Shown here piece after piece: positions 53,375-62,711 of a stretch of DNA of 64,000 nt. Within the stretch, counting starts at the first letter, position 1. Each line of letters opens with the position of its first letter. This DNA comes from Streptomyces griseosporeus (GTDB lineage: Bacteria > Actinomycetota > Actinomycetes > Streptomycetales > Streptomycetaceae): assembly GCF_014656055.1 (NCBI RefSeq), contig NZ_BNBR01000002.1:159700-223699 (forward strand), in the 5' to 3' direction. The position numbers were made by a program, and so were the translations under genes. The notes beneath the pieces were generated by a model that made no database searches, had not been told where the DNA came from, and worked only from the letters and a program-made list of their open reading frames with translations.

Positions 53375-53821
53375 ATGACAGCAGCACTCCCCCGCGTCGA
53401 CTCCGCCCGGCTCATGGAGCTGCTCTCGGCGTCACTGGCCGCCTACTACGGGGACTTCACCGTGGCCGCCGCCGACGAGAACCTCACGGCCAGCCAGGGC
53501 AAGACACTGAATGTGCTGCGCCGGGGACCGGCCTCGATGAGCACCTTGGCCACCACGCTGACCTGCGACGCCTCCAACATGACCGGGATCGTCGACCGGT
53601 TGGAGAAGCGAGGCCTGGTGCGCCGCGAGCCGAGCGCCTCCGACCGGCGCGTCAAGAACGTCGTACTGACGGCGGAGGGCGAGCGGGTCATCGACGTGAT
53701 CCGCGGCAACATGCACCGCACGCTCGCGGGTCTGGACCGGCTGGACGAAGACGAGCGGGCCGCCCTGGGCGCCCTCCTGGAGCGCGTCTTCACCCCGCAG
53801 CCCGCTGCCGCCCGCGCCTGA
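53375..53821 (+). CDS. MarR-family repressor, probably leaderless
   Basis: This is a 148-residue MarR regulator. The winged helix covers about residues 40-110 (MSTLATTLTCDASNMTGIVDRLEKRGLVRREPSASDRRVKNVVLT), with the RxxxxSDRRV wing intact. The ATG at 53375 is seven bases after the -10 TAGGGT, so the message is predicted to be leaderless; a GTG three codons earlier would overlap the -10. It is divergent from an MFS exporter and most likely represses it and itself through the iterated sites between them. It ends 8 bp from the convergent APH gene. Confidence 0.92.
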   Translation: MTAALPRVDSARLMELLSASLAAYYGDFTVAAADENLTASQGKTLNVLRRGPASMSTLATTLTCDASNMTGIVDRLEKRGLVRREPSASDRRVKNVVLTAEGERVIDVIRGNMHRTLAGLDRLDEDERAALGALLERVFTPQPAAARA

Positions 53822-53829
53822 GAGAAAGG

Positions 53830-54630
53830 TCAGTCGAGCAGGGCGGCCATGAACGTCTCGCGGTGGTTCGCCAGCCATGTCTGCACACGGTCCCAGCGCT
53901 CCCATCCTCCGCGGTCGGCGAGTGCCTGGAGGTAGACGGGGTCGTTGTCGGCCACACGTCGGGATACGAAGGTCCGGCACACCTCGGTGGCCTGCTCGAT
54001 GACGCCGGGCAGTTCGGCGCGCTCGTCCGCCGGGAGGCCGTAGCCGTCGGCGAGGATCCGCAGCCGTACGGGCGCGTCCAGCCCTGAGGGGTAAAGGCCT
54101 GCCGCGGATTCGGGGTCGAGCATCGGCACCCAGTAGCGGGCGGTCATGGCGATGTCCCAGAGAGGGCGGCCCGGCGCCGCCATGTCGAAATCGATCAGTG
54201 CGGCCGCACGACCGTCGCGGAAGACGACGTTCTCCGGGCATACGTCGTTGTGGCACAGCATCGTTCCCCCCTCCGGGTCGGCCAGGTCCCGCGGCCAGTC
54301 GGCGCGCGTGTCGACCGCGACGGCCCTACCGGTCTCGTGCAGGCGCCGCAGCAGGCTGCCGACGGACGCGAGGGCGGCCTCCGTCATCGCCCAGTCCGGG
54401 AACGGCGGCAGAGCCACGTCGCCGGGGAGGAACGTCAGCCGCTCACGGCCGTCGGCGGTGAGACCGACGGGCGCCGGCGCCGCGTCGAAGCCGCGCTCCC
54501 TCAGCTCCAGAAGGTAGGCGTGCAGAGCGCGCGCATGGCGTGGCGCCGGCCGCTCCACCAGCGCACCCCGGCGAAAGACCGCCCCCGTGTTCACCATTCC
54601 GCCGACCAGCGCCTCGCCCTCAGCCGTCAT
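53830..54630 (-). CDS. Aminoglycoside phosphotransferase (APH) family kinase
   Basis: This is a 266-residue small-molecule kinase of the APH/choline-kinase fold. The catalytic loop LCHNDVCPENVVF has the HxDxxxxN pattern and LIDFDMAAPG holds the metal aspartate. The N-terminal lobe begins with LVGGMVNTGAVFRRG and lacks a strong P-loop, as is usual. Real aminoglycoside resistance is not implied: most chromosomal members phosphorylate other sugars or small alcohols. The ATG at 54630 is chosen over a GTG three codons earlier. It is a single gene convergent with marR. Confidence 0.85.
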   Translation of the reverse strand: MTAEGEALVGGMVNTGAVFRRGALVERPAPRHARALHAYLLELRERGFDAAPAPVGLTADGRERLTFLPGDVALPPFPDWAMTEAALASVGSLLRRLHETGRAVAVDTRADWPRDLADPEGGTMLCHNDVCPENVVFRDGRAAALIDFDMAAPGRPLWDIAMTARYWVPMLDPESAAGLYPSGLDAPVRLRILADGYGLPADERAELPGVIEQATEVCRTFVSRRVADNDPVYLQALADRGGWERWDRVQTWLANHRETFMAALLD

Positions 54631-54673
54631 GGCGATCACGCTACCGCCGCGCCGGAGACGCGGGTATGGGCGG

Positions 54674-55942
54674 TCACATGCGGGTGAGGCCGGTCAGGGC
54701 CCTGGCCTCCGCGGTGGCGTCCGGGTCGTGGCCGAGCCATTCGCAGACCAGCACCGTGGCGTCGTCCTCCAGCCGACCGTCGTGGTACTCCAGCACAGCA
54801 CGGACGAGACGGCGCAGGGTCTCGGGCACGGGCAGGCCGTCGGCGTGGTGGCGGATGAGGAAGTCGATGAACCGCTGCAGGCCGAACTCCACCCCCTTCG
54901 AGCCCCGGGCCTCGGTGATCCCGTCCGTGTAGAACACGATCCGGTCACCCGGCTCCAGCTGCTCGCGGCACAGGACGACCGGCAGTCCGAGCCCCGTGCC
55001 CATGGGGTGGGCGGGACGGCAGCGCAGCTCACTGATCCAGCGCCCGCCACGGATGATGACCGGCGGGTGGTGACCGCGGTTGACCCAGGTGAAGACACCG
55101 GTGCCGGTGTCCAGGTCGGCGACCACCCCGGTCGCGTAGCGGGTCTGGCCGTACTGCTCGATCAGGGCCTCTTCGATCCGTTCGGTCAGCTCCACCAGTC
55201 CGGCCTTCCGACGGCGGAAGCTCCGGCAGGTGGCCATGGCGAGGTTCGCGGTCAGCCCCGCGGCGGTGTCGTGTCCCATCGCGTCGAAGATCGACAGGTG
55301 CACGACCGGTCCGGCCGTGGCGTAGTCGAAGGCGTCACCGCTGATGCGGTAGGCCGGCTCCATCGCCGCGGAGATCACGACACGCCCGTCGGCATAGGTG
55401 CGCGGCGGCATCAGCTGCCACTGCATCTCGGCGGCGATGTCCATCGGCTCCGTGCGGGTGAGCCGGGCGTAGGAGTCGCTGTGCCCGCGCTTGCTGACCA
55501 GGATCAGCGCGATCACGGACGCCAGCGCCTCCATGTCCCGCCGTACCCGCTCCGAGTCGTCGGCCGCGGTGACGCGCAGCACCCCGATCCGCTCGGTGCC
55601 GTCCAGCAACGGCACCCACCAGCGGTGCTGCTCGGCGGGGGCGGAACTGTCGGGCACGACCTGGACGTGCTGGTAGGCCCGCCCCGGCAGCGTTCCCTCG
55701 ACCTTCAGCTCGGCCTGCGCACCGTCCGTCGCCTGCCCGGCGTCCTCGCCGCGGCCGGTCAGCAGCCGCAACGCGTGGCGCTGCACGTCCCCGACGTAGA
55801 TCAGCACCTCGGTCATGCCCGCGGCCGCCGCGTGCTCGGTGACCCGGGCGGGCAGGAGTTCCAAGGGCATCACGTGGCTGGCGGCCAGCAGGCCCTCCAG
55901 CATCCCCCGGCCGTCGCGGTCGCGGTCCTCCACAGCCAGCAC
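54674..55942 (-). CDS. GAF-SpoIIE (PP2C-type) serine phosphatase
   Basis: This protein of 422 residues combines an N-terminal sensor part (about 1-160, GAF-like) with a C-terminal SpoIIE phosphatase (about 175-410). The metal aspartates are visible in SGDAFDYA, FDAMGHDT, YTDGITEA and LEDDATVLV. Such phosphatases dephosphorylate STAS anti-anti-sigma proteins and so release sigma factors in stress. The GTG at 55942 is preferred because AGGAAAGAGA precedes it; an ATG at 55963 is the alternative. It is divergent from the Rieske gene and 5 kb from a second SpoIIE gene and a STAS gene. Confidence 0.87.
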   Translation of the reverse strand: MLAVEDRDRDGRGMLEGLLAASHVMPLELLPARVTEHAAAAGMTEVLIYVGDVQRHALRLLTGRGEDAGQATDGAQAELKVEGTLPGRAYQHVQVVPDSSAPAEQHRWWVPLLDGTERIGVLRVTAADDSERVRRDMEALASVIALILVSKRGHSDSYARLTRTEPMDIAAEMQWQLMPPRTYADGRVVISAAMEPAYRISGDAFDYATAGPVVHLSIFDAMGHDTAAGLTANLAMATCRSFRRRKAGLVELTERIEEALIEQYGQTRYATGVVADLDTGTGVFTWVNRGHHPPVIIRGGRWISELRCRPAHPMGTGLGLPVVLCREQLEPGDRIVFYTDGITEARGSKGVEFGLQRFIDFLIRHHADGLPVPETLRRLVRAVLEYHDGRLEDDATVLVCEWLGHDPDATAEARALTGLTRM

Positions 55943-56191
55943 TCTCTTTCCTCGGCACGGCATCAACGCCGTCCGCCGACAGGTGCGTCGCTATCAGTCT
56001 GCCCCTCTTCGGTTGCGGGGTCCCGGGGTGTATCGCCGCTCTTCGGTCGATGGCGGCTGGTGGACGGCCCGGCAGCTTGCCGCCCGGTCGCCGGCGACGA
56101 CGATCTGGCGCGGCGCGACCGGGTGACCGCGCGCCTCCACCTGGGGCAACCGGCCGTTTACCCCCTGCGGGGTGGGGGGACCCTGCGACTC

Positions 56192-57118
56192 ATGACACGC
56201 ACGCTACGTCGCCGGATGGGGCAGAACCGAGTGCTGCGGCTGCTGGACGGCCTGGAACGGCAGCCTCGCGCGGACACCGTCATGGACCTGGTCGGCCGGG
56301 GCGTGCGCGCTCTTCCGCTGGGCGGCGGCCGGGACCTGTTGCACGGCAGGTGGCTCGGCCATCCGGTGCATCCCCTGATGGTCCAGGTCCCCATCGGGAG
56401 CTGGCTTTCCGCCGCGGTGCTGGACCTGCGTCCCAGCCGGTCACGAGAGGCGAGCCTTCTCATCGGCGTCGGGCTGGCCGCCGCCGCTCCCGCCGCGCTG
56501 GCCGGTGCCGTCGACTGGGCCGAGCTGCACCGCCCGCAGCAGCGGGTCGGCCTGGTGCACGCGCTGGCCAACACCGCGGCCGTCGGGCTGTACGCCGCCT
56601 CGCTCGTGTGCCGCGCCAAGGGCCGTACCGGGGCCGGGCGGGGGTTCGCCTACCTGGGCCTGACGGCGGCGGCGACCGGCGGCATGCTGGGCGGCCACCT
56701 CGCCTACCGGCAGGCGGCGGGCGCCAACCACGCCGAGGAGGTGCCGCACGTCGTCTCGGAGGGCTGGCACCGCATCGGCGCCGTGGCCGACTTCCCGGCG
56801 GGCCAGGCGGTGCGGCGCAGCGTGGACGACGTGCCGGTCCTGGTGGTGCGCGAGCCCGGAGGGGCCGTCCACGCGCTGGCCGACCGGTGCAGCCACCTGG
56901 CGGGGCCCCTGTCCGAGGGAACCGTCGAGGACGGATGTGTGCGGTGCCCCTGGCACGGCAGCGTCTTCCGGCTCTCCGACGGCTGGAACGTACGCGGCCC
57001 GGCCACCGCTCCCCAGCCCGCCTTCGACACCCGCATCGTCGACGGCCACGTCGAGGTGCGTCTGCCGGAAGAGTCATCCGCCGAGAGCAGCCCGTCGACG
57101 GCGGAGGCCTTGCCGTAA
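56192..57118 (+). CDS. DUF2231-Rieske [2Fe-2S] membrane protein
   Basis: This is a 308-residue protein with an N-terminal DUF2231 domain of about four membrane helices (LGHPVHPLMVQVPIGSWL) and a C-terminal Rieske domain (about 190-290). The cluster ligands are C and H in CSHLAGPLSEG and C and H in CPWHGS. The layout is common in actinobacteria near stress genes; the electron partner is unknown. It may pass electrons at the inner face of the membrane. The ATG at 56192 follows a GGGGTGGGGGGA sequence. It is divergent from a SpoIIE phosphatase gene. Confidence 0.88.
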   Translation: MTRTLRRRMGQNRVLRLLDGLERQPRADTVMDLVGRGVRALPLGGGRDLLHGRWLGHPVHPLMVQVPIGSWLSAAVLDLRPSRSREASLLIGVGLAAAAPAALAGAVDWAELHRPQQRVGLVHALANTAAVGLYAASLVCRAKGRTGAGRGFAYLGLTAAATGGMLGGHLAYRQAAGANHAEEVPHVVSEGWHRIGAVADFPAGQAVRRSVDDVPVLVVREPGGAVHALADRCSHLAGPLSEGTVEDGCVRCPWHGSVFRLSDGWNVRGPATAPQPAFDTRIVDGHVEVRLPEESSAESSPSTAEALP

Positions 57119-57197
57119 GGGGCCGATGGGCACGGGGGCTGACCGCGGCCACAGCAACGGCCGGCCCGCGGACTGACGTGGCCCGAACAGCCGTCTG

Positions 57198-57950
57198 TCA
57201 TTCGGTCCAGGAACGTGTAAGCGGAACGGAAGACAGCGGGGGGAGATTGGCGGCCGCGTACTCGTCCGCAATCCCGAAGACGCTGGCACAGCGCGGACAC
57301 TCCGCGCGGCCCATGAGATACCTGATCCTCTCGGCCAGCCGGTCCTGACCGTCACGGACCGCGAGGTCGTACATCCACCGACCTGTGCCGTCGAGCTCCG
57401 CGACGGACGCCGGCCGCAGATCGCGTCGGTCGACGTCCCAGGCGTCCCAGTCCCGGCGGGCGGAGTAGGTCCCGTATCCGCCGATGGCGATGGTCACGTT
57501 CAGGGAGCAGTGCGGACAGGGCACCGCGTAGAAGTCATCGCTGAAGTCACCCAGGGCGGCGCTCCAGTGGAACTGCCCCTCGATCGCCAGGAGGGTGCGG
57601 AAGCCCCAGATGTAGTCAGCCGGGCGCGTTCGGAGGCGACGGTCCACCAGCTCCCGAAGCTCCGCGATGGCGTCGGCACTCTCCACGAACATGAGTTCGC
57701 CCTGGTCGTCCGTCATCGCGCTCCGCACGATCGCCCCGGCCATCTCCAGCGCTTGCGTCTCGCTTCGGGCGAGCGCGACCAGACGTGGCAGCGCGGCCGG
57801 ACTGCCCGGGACGAGGGTCTCCCCCTCTCCGCACAGCATCGTCCACAGCTCGCGCCACACGCTCTCGCTGACGCCCCCGGCCTCCACCTGATCCAGGAGC
57901 GCCGGCAGGAGCTCATCGGTCCGAGGTACGTACGGGCGCCCCCAGTTCAT
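57198..57950 (-). CDS. Conserved hypothetical protein with two CxxC pairs
   Basis: This is a 250-residue soluble protein beginning MNWGRPYVPRTDELLPALLDQ. The first 120 residues are helical and repeat-like (HEAT-like by composition). CPHCSLNVTIAIG near residue 145 and CPRCASVFG near 225 could together bind zinc. I do not recognise a named family. The ATG at 57950 is chosen as the first plausible start; the open frame continues far upstream only because it is antisense to the SpoIIE gene. It is convergent with the Rieske gene. Confidence 0.72.
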   Translation of the reverse strand: MNWGRPYVPRTDELLPALLDQVEAGGVSESVWRELWTMLCGEGETLVPGSPAALPRLVALARSETQALEMAGAIVRSAMTDDQGELMFVESADAIAELRELVDRRLRTRPADYIWGFRTLLAIEGQFHWSAALGDFSDDFYAVPCPHCSLNVTIAIGGYGTYSARRDWDAWDVDRRDLRPASVAELDGTGRWMYDLAVRDGQDRLAERIRYLMGRAECPRCASVFGIADEYAAANLPPLSSVPLTRSWTE

Positions 57951-58283
57951 CACCCTCGCATTCAAGCGTGCCGAAGACGCCGGAACGGGGGCAAGGGCCG
58001 GCGCCCGGTCCCGTTGGCCGCTGTGCAGAAGAATCCCGGCCGCGGGGACGTCGTCGATGTCACGACGGCCGTGGGCGGCGAGCCGCTCGGGGGTGGCGGG
58101 TGGAGACTGTTGGAGAGAGCCGCGGCGTTGTGGGCAGGCCCCGCCCGCCGAGCCGGGGCTTCCGGACGGGCGGCCCTTTCGGGAGGCGTTCCGGCGTGAA
58201 GCGGGGGCATGTGGCAAAGGGCAGGCCGGCGAGCGGATGTGCCGTCGGCGGACAGACACCGGGATTCGAGCAAGGGGACGGGA
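57951..58283. other. 333-bp divergent gap
   Basis: This lies between the hypothetical CxxC-protein gene and the PAS-GAF-SpoIIE gene. I see only the ribosome site AAGGGGACGGGA of the latter and no clear promoter or small gene. Confidence 0.5.
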
Positions 58284-60020
58284 ATGGCAGGGCCTGAGCA
58301 GGCGGCGCCCTACACGAGGCGGCAGGCCGGAGCGACACAGGCCGGAGCCACACCCGCTGCCGCGCTGACCGACGCGTTGGAAGCCATCGGCACCGGCGCC
58401 TACGTGGTGAACGCGGAAGGCCGCATCCTGGCCGTCAACTCCCTCGCCGAGAAGATGCTGATCCGTCCGGCCTCCGAGCTCATCGGCCGGGACGCGCACG
58501 ACCTGCTGCACCGGGACGCCCACGGCCAGCGCCTGTCGAGGACCCAGTGCACCGTGCGGCAGGCGTTCCACATCGGCAGTACGGCCCAGGTGGAGGAGGA
58601 CTACTTCGCCCGCGGGGACGGCTCGGTGCTGCCCATCTCCTGGCTGATCACCCCGTACGACATCGGCCACGACAGCGGCACGCTCGTCGTCTTCCACAGC
58701 TGCGACCGCCGGCAGACACCCGAAGGGGAGCCGGGCTCGTCGAGCACACCGCTGTCGGAACTGGACCGGCTCGCCCTGCTGGCCGAGACCACCACACAGC
58801 TCACCTCCACCCTCGACGTCGAAGAGGCGCTGCGCCGTCTGGTGACACTGGTCGTGCCCCGGCTGGCGGACTGGGCGATCGTCGATCTGATCGCCGAGCG
58901 CGACGAGCTGTGGCGCAGCATCGTCGTCCACGCCGACGGGGACACCCTGCTGCACCGCGAGGACCTCCAGGGTCCGATGCCACCGATCCCGCCGCACTCC
59001 CCCATGCCGCTGTCCAGGGCCCTGCGCGGAGTCGCGTCCACCGTGGCCGGGCCCGAGACCTACCGGCAGGAACCGGACTCCGGGATCGCCGTGGAACAGC
59101 GCCGCCTGTTCGACACCACCGGCATCCGCTCCGCCGCCATCGCCCCCATCCGCAGCACCCGCGAGGTCCTGGGAGCACTCACCCTGGGCCGTGCCGCGCA
59201 TCCGGGCACGTTCACGACGGCCGACCTGCCCCTGATCGAGGACATCGCGCGCCGCGCCGGGCTCGCGCTGGACAACGCACGCCTGTACGAGCGTCAGCGC
59301 AAGGTCGCCGAGACCATGCAGAATCACCTGCTGCCCCAGATGCCCCATGTACCGGGACTGCAGATGACGGCCCGCTACCTGCCCGCGCCCGACGCCTCCC
59401 AGGTCGGCGGCGACTGGTACGACGCCTTCTCGCTGTCCGACGGCGCCACCGCGCTGGCGGTCGGGGACGTCGTCGGCCATGACCTGGAGGCCGCGGCCGG
59501 CATGGCACAGGTGCGCAACATGCTCCGCGCCTACGCCTGGGCGCTGCAAGAACCCCCGAGCCAGATCGTCAGTCGGCTCGACGAGGCGATCATGCAGATC
59601 ACCGAGGTCACCATGGCCACCCTGGTGCTCGCCCGCATCGAGGAAGTGGGCGACGGCCACTGGAAGCTGTCCTGGACCAACGCGGGCCACCCACCGCCCC
59701 TGCTGATCAGCCACGACGGCCTGACCCGTTACCTGACCGACGGCCACGGCATTCTGCTGGGAACCGGAGCCGGCAGACCGCGCACCGACGCGAGCGTCGT
59801 GCTGCCGCCGGGCTCCACGCTCGTGCTGTACACCGACGGACTGATCGAAGAGCCCGGCCACACCGTCGACGACGGCCTGCAGCGGCTGCGCCGGCACGCC
59901 GCCGCCCTCGCCCACCGGCCCCTGGCCTCGTTCACCGACCAGCTGCTGCGCAGGGTCCGCCCGGCCGCCAACGACGACGACGTCGCGCTCCTCGCCCTGC
60001 GGACACCCGAGCGGGTGTGA
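58284..60020 (+). CDS. PAS-GAF-SpoIIE sensor phosphatase
   Basis: This is a 578-residue cytosolic regulator. A PAS domain (about 30-140: ALEAIGTGAYVVNAEGRILAVN) is followed by a GAF domain (about 175-335) and a SpoIIE/PP2C phosphatase (about 350-575). The metal motifs GGDWYDAF, GDVVGHD, YTDGLIEE and NDDDVALLAL are present. It probably senses a redox or small-molecule signal and dephosphorylates a STAS protein such as the one encoded at 60830-61192. The ATG at 58284 has AAGGGGACGG before it; an upstream start at 58209 is less likely. Confidence 0.91.
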   Translation: MAGPEQAAPYTRRQAGATQAGATPAAALTDALEAIGTGAYVVNAEGRILAVNSLAEKMLIRPASELIGRDAHDLLHRDAHGQRLSRTQCTVRQAFHIGSTAQVEEDYFARGDGSVLPISWLITPYDIGHDSGTLVVFHSCDRRQTPEGEPGSSSTPLSELDRLALLAETTTQLTSTLDVEEALRRLVTLVVPRLADWAIVDLIAERDELWRSIVVHADGDTLLHREDLQGPMPPIPPHSPMPLSRALRGVASTVAGPETYRQEPDSGIAVEQRRLFDTTGIRSAAIAPIRSTREVLGALTLGRAAHPGTFTTADLPLIEDIARRAGLALDNARLYERQRKVAETMQNHLLPQMPHVPGLQMTARYLPAPDASQVGGDWYDAFSLSDGATALAVGDVVGHDLEAAAGMAQVRNMLRAYAWALQEPPSQIVSRLDEAIMQITEVTMATLVLARIEEVGDGHWKLSWTNAGHPPPLLISHDGLTRYLTDGHGILLGTGAGRPRTDASVVLPPGSTLVLYTDGLIEEPGHTVDDGLQRLRRHAAALAHRPLASFTDQLLRRVRPAANDDDVALLALRTPERV

Positions 60021-60172
60021 CATCCCCTGGTCCGACGGAATCTCCCCACCGGGGGGCCGGACCGACCTCCGTCAGAACATTCCTGCCCGCCTGCCCGCAG
60101 CACTGTCGACCGCTCACCGGGCCGACGGACTCGGCCCGCACCACTGCCCCTCCCCGCAAAGGTGCGCGCAAG

Positions 60173-60652
60173 CTACTCGGGGCTACGCCCTGCGACGGCG
60201 CCGCCGGGATCGTCCAGCAGGGCGATGCGGGCGGTGATGCGTTTGCCCACCGGTTCCCGCTGGACCTCGAAGCCCTGGGACACCGCCATCACGATCTCCA
60301 GACCGTGCTGCCCGACCCGCCCGGCGTCCGCGGAGCGGGCCACCGGCAGCACCGGCTCGGAGTCCCAGACCACCACCTCGACCATGTCGCCGGCGATCCG
60401 CAGATCCATCAGCACCGGACCGGGCGCATGCTTGTGGGCGTTGGTGATCAGCTCGCTGACCACCAGCCGGGTCACGTCCACTGCTCGCCGCGAGACGGGC
60501 AGGCCCGCTTCGGCCTGCACCCGGGCGAGGAACTGCGCCGCCAGGTGGCGCGCCTGGGCGATGTCCGTGCTGTCGCCCGACAGCGCCACCGTGGTCCGCA
60601 GCTGCTGCTCGTCCGGTGCGGTGCCCTCCTCATCCACTGGAACTGGTTCCAT
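60173..60652 (-). CDS. RsbW-like anti-sigma/serine kinase ATPase
   Basis: This 159-residue protein has the HATPase_c_2 fold of anti-sigma serine kinases. LVVSELITNAHKHAPG carries the N-box asparagine, and the WDSEP and GQHGLEIVMAVS segments are the G1/G2 boxes. It would bind a sigma factor and phosphorylate a STAS antagonist in a partner-switching circuit. It lies divergent from the STAS gene and convergent with the SpoIIE phosphatase gene, so all three parts of the switch are adjacent, but no sigma factor gene is in the window. Confidence 0.87.
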   Translation of the reverse strand: MEPVPVDEEGTAPDEQQLRTTVALSGDSTDIAQARHLAAQFLARVQAEAGLPVSRRAVDVTRLVVSELITNAHKHAPGPVLMDLRIAGDMVEVVVWDSEPVLPVARSADAGRVGQHGLEIVMAVSQGFEVQREPVGKRITARIALLDDPGGAVAGRSPE

Positions 60653-60829
60653 CACGGCCCGCTTTCGCCACCCCGTTCACACCTCGCGTGTACCCGCGCC
60701 CGCGCGATACACGCTCCACTCTGCTGCGCCGACTCCCCGCCGACACCTGCGGCATCCCCCGGACGTGCGCGGACGCACTTTGGGCGGGAGGTCCTGGTGT
60801 GCAAGTATCACCGAATGGCTGAGGGACGA

Positions 60830-61192
60830 ATGACGGACACCGAGCGAACCGAACCGGTCGGCGGGCTATCGGTCGTGGCCACCGCCACGGACGGCATCCG
60901 CGTGCTGACCCTGGCCGGCGAGATCGATCACGAGACGAGCGACCAGCTGCGCCGTGCCCTGGAGGTCACGGGCACCGCCGGACCGCGCATCGTGGTCGAC
61001 ATGGGCCAGGTCACCTTTATGGACTCCAGCGGCATCAACGTCCTCATCGCCGCCTACCAGGCCGTCACCGCGGCCGACGGCTGGCTGCGCCTGGCCGCAC
61101 CCACCGACTCCGTCGCGCGCGTGCTGCAGTTGGTCGGCGTCGACGACCTCATCGAATGCCACCCCACCCTGCAGGAAGCGCTCGCTGCCTGA
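60830..61192 (+). CDS. STAS-domain anti-sigma factor antagonist
   Basis: This is a 120-residue STAS protein. The phosphorylation motif VTFMDSSGINVLI is present, with the target serine in DSSG. In the unphosphorylated state it should bind an anti-sigma kinase and free its sigma factor. GAGGGACG immediately precedes the ATG at 60830; an ATG 16 bases upstream is in another frame. It is flanked by the divergent RsbW-like gene and lies near two SpoIIE phosphatases that could dephosphorylate it. Confidence 0.9.
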   Translation: MTDTERTEPVGGLSVVATATDGIRVLTLAGEIDHETSDQLRRALEVTGTAGPRIVVDMGQVTFMDSSGINVLIAAYQAVTAADGWLRLAAPTDSVARVLQLVGVDDLIECHPTLQEALAA

Positions 61193-61201
61193 CCCGCTCG
61201 G

Positions 61202-61238
61202 GCGCCCCGTGAGTGCCCGAAGGGCTGCTCACGGGCGC
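61202..61238. terminator. Stem-loop between STAS and Ku genes
   Basis: GCGCCCCGTGAG (61202-61213) pairs with CTCACGGGCGC (61228-61238) with one bulged C. It lies between two convergent genes and probably serves both. Confidence 0.65.
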
Positions 61239-61260
61239 GCGGCAGTGCCGGGGGGCAACC

Positions 61261-62352
61261 TCACGCGGGCGTCTTCTTGCGTCGGCGCCCGCTGCGGGCG
61301 AGGGCGTCGACGAGCTGGTCGCGGCTCAGCTTCGACCGGCCGGGAAGGTCCTCGTCGGTGGCCCGCTGGTACAGCTCGGCCTTGCTCAGCTTCTGCAGCT
61401 CCTTCACGCCGCCGGTGTCGCGGGTGCGCGCCCGCGCTGCGCCGGCCTTCTTCGGCGGCGCCTTTCGCGCCGGCGACTTGGCCTGCTTGCCGCCGGCCGA
61501 TGACCGGGCGGCCGCCTTGCGCGGCGCGGCCTCGCCCTTCTCCTCGGCGTCGGGCTCGCTGCCGCCACGGCCGGAGCGGGCGGCCTGGACACTTCCTTCG
61601 AGGACCTTCATCAGGTCGATCACATTGGTCGCCTCCGGCGCCTCGTCCGCCACGGCGATCTCCCTGCCCTCGGCCTTGGCCCTGACCAGCTCGCGGACCT
61701 TCTCCTGGTAGGTGTCCTGGTAGCGGGACGGCTCCCAGTCGGTGCTGAGCGCGTCGACGAGCTGCAGCGCCATGTCCAGCTGCTTGCCGCGCCCCGCCCG
61801 CCCCGAGGGAAGCTCGGGCAGTTCCTGGCGCGGGTCGCGCACCTCGTCCGCCCAGTGCAGGGTCTGCAGTACGAGCACCTTGTCCTCCGCGCGCAGCGCG
61901 GTCAGGTACTGCTTGTTGCGCATGACGAAGGTGGCGATCCCGACCTTGTTCGCCTCGGCCAGTGCGGCCCGCAGCAGCTCGTAGACCTTCGTGTACTCCT
62001 TGCCGCGGGGTGCGAGGTAGTAGGTGCGGTCGAAGTAGACGGGCTCGATCCGGTCGAGGTCGACGAAGTCGGTGATGTCGATGGTCCGGGAGCGGCCCGG
62101 CGCGATCTCGTCCAGCTCGTCCGGCTCCACCACGACGTACTGGCCCTGGTCGATCTCGTAGCCCTTGACGATGTCACTGGTGTCGACCTCGTCGCCGGTG
62201 CGCTCGTTGACCCGCCTGCTGCGGATCCGGTCCGAGGTGCCCCGCTGCAGCTGGTGGAAGTGGACCGTGTGGTCCTCCGTCGCCGTGTAGAGGCCGACGG
62301 GGACGGTCACGAGGCCGAACGTGATCACGCCTGTCCACATCGCCCGAGCCAT
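61261..62352 (-). CDS. ku: Ku DNA end-binding protein
   Basis: This 363-residue Ku homologue forms a ring around DNA ends in bacterial non-homologous end joining. The conserved N-terminus [21 protein letters not shown], the central [17 protein letters not shown] and the core [20 protein letters not shown] are present. A lysine- and alanine-rich tail (about 260-320) and a SAP/Rho-like C-terminal helix pair ([20 protein letters not shown]) follow, as in other Streptomyces Ku proteins. GGAG lies eight bases before the ATG at 62352. No LigD is in the window. Confidence 0.94.
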   Translation of the reverse strand: MARAMWTGVITFGLVTVPVGLYTATEDHTVHFHQLQRGTSDRIRSRRVNERTGDEVDTSDIVKGYEIDQGQYVVVEPDELDEIAPGRSRTIDITDFVDLDRIEPVYFDRTYYLAPRGKEYTKVYELLRAALAEANKVGIATFVMRNKQYLTALRAEDKVLVLQTLHWADEVRDPRQELPELPSGRAGRGKQLDMALQLVDALSTDWEPSRYQDTYQEKVRELVRAKAEGREIAVADEAPEATNVIDLMKVLEGSVQAARSGRGGSEPDAEEKGEAAPRKAAARSSAGGKQAKSPARKAPPKKAGAARARTRDTGGVKELQKLSKAELYQRATDEDLPGRSKLSRDQLVDALARSGRRRKKTPA

Positions 62353-62711
62353 GGCCGTGCTCCGTCCCGTCTCATCCAGCCCCCATCGCATCGCTGCTTC
62401 CACGCTCGCACCGCGGACCGGGCCACGCCTGTCGAGCCGGACGTCGGGCCCCTGGGCGGTCAGGGCACCGGACCGCCCCCGGTGCCACTCGGCACCGCGT
62501 CACATGACTGACAAGAAGCTGTCACAGACGGACCGGAATGCGGGTTCGGCCCGCGCCGGTTCTGACTGACATGACTCCGGGTGCGGCACTCGACGCGGCG
62601 GCCTCGCACGCCCCATCGACGACCTCGCACGCCCCGTCGCCCGGCGGAGCACACCCGTCAGCGCCCCCGCATCCGGTGCCCGCAGGCACCCCCGAACGAG
62701 GGAGAATCCCC
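62353..62711. other. 359-bp divergent region between Ku and DUF1684
   Basis: This region contains a hairpin CGGTGCC/GGCACCG (62480-62497) and a direct repeat of CCTCGCACGCCCCRTCG at 62602-62618 and 62623-62639, 21 bp apart. The ribosome site GAGGGAGA lies before 62712. No small gene was seen. Confidence 0.55.

Noticed and set aside
57198..60023. 941-codon minus-strand open frame spanning the PAS-GAF-SpoIIE gene
   Set aside because: Only its last 250 codons (57198-57950) look like protein; the rest is antisense to the phosphatase.
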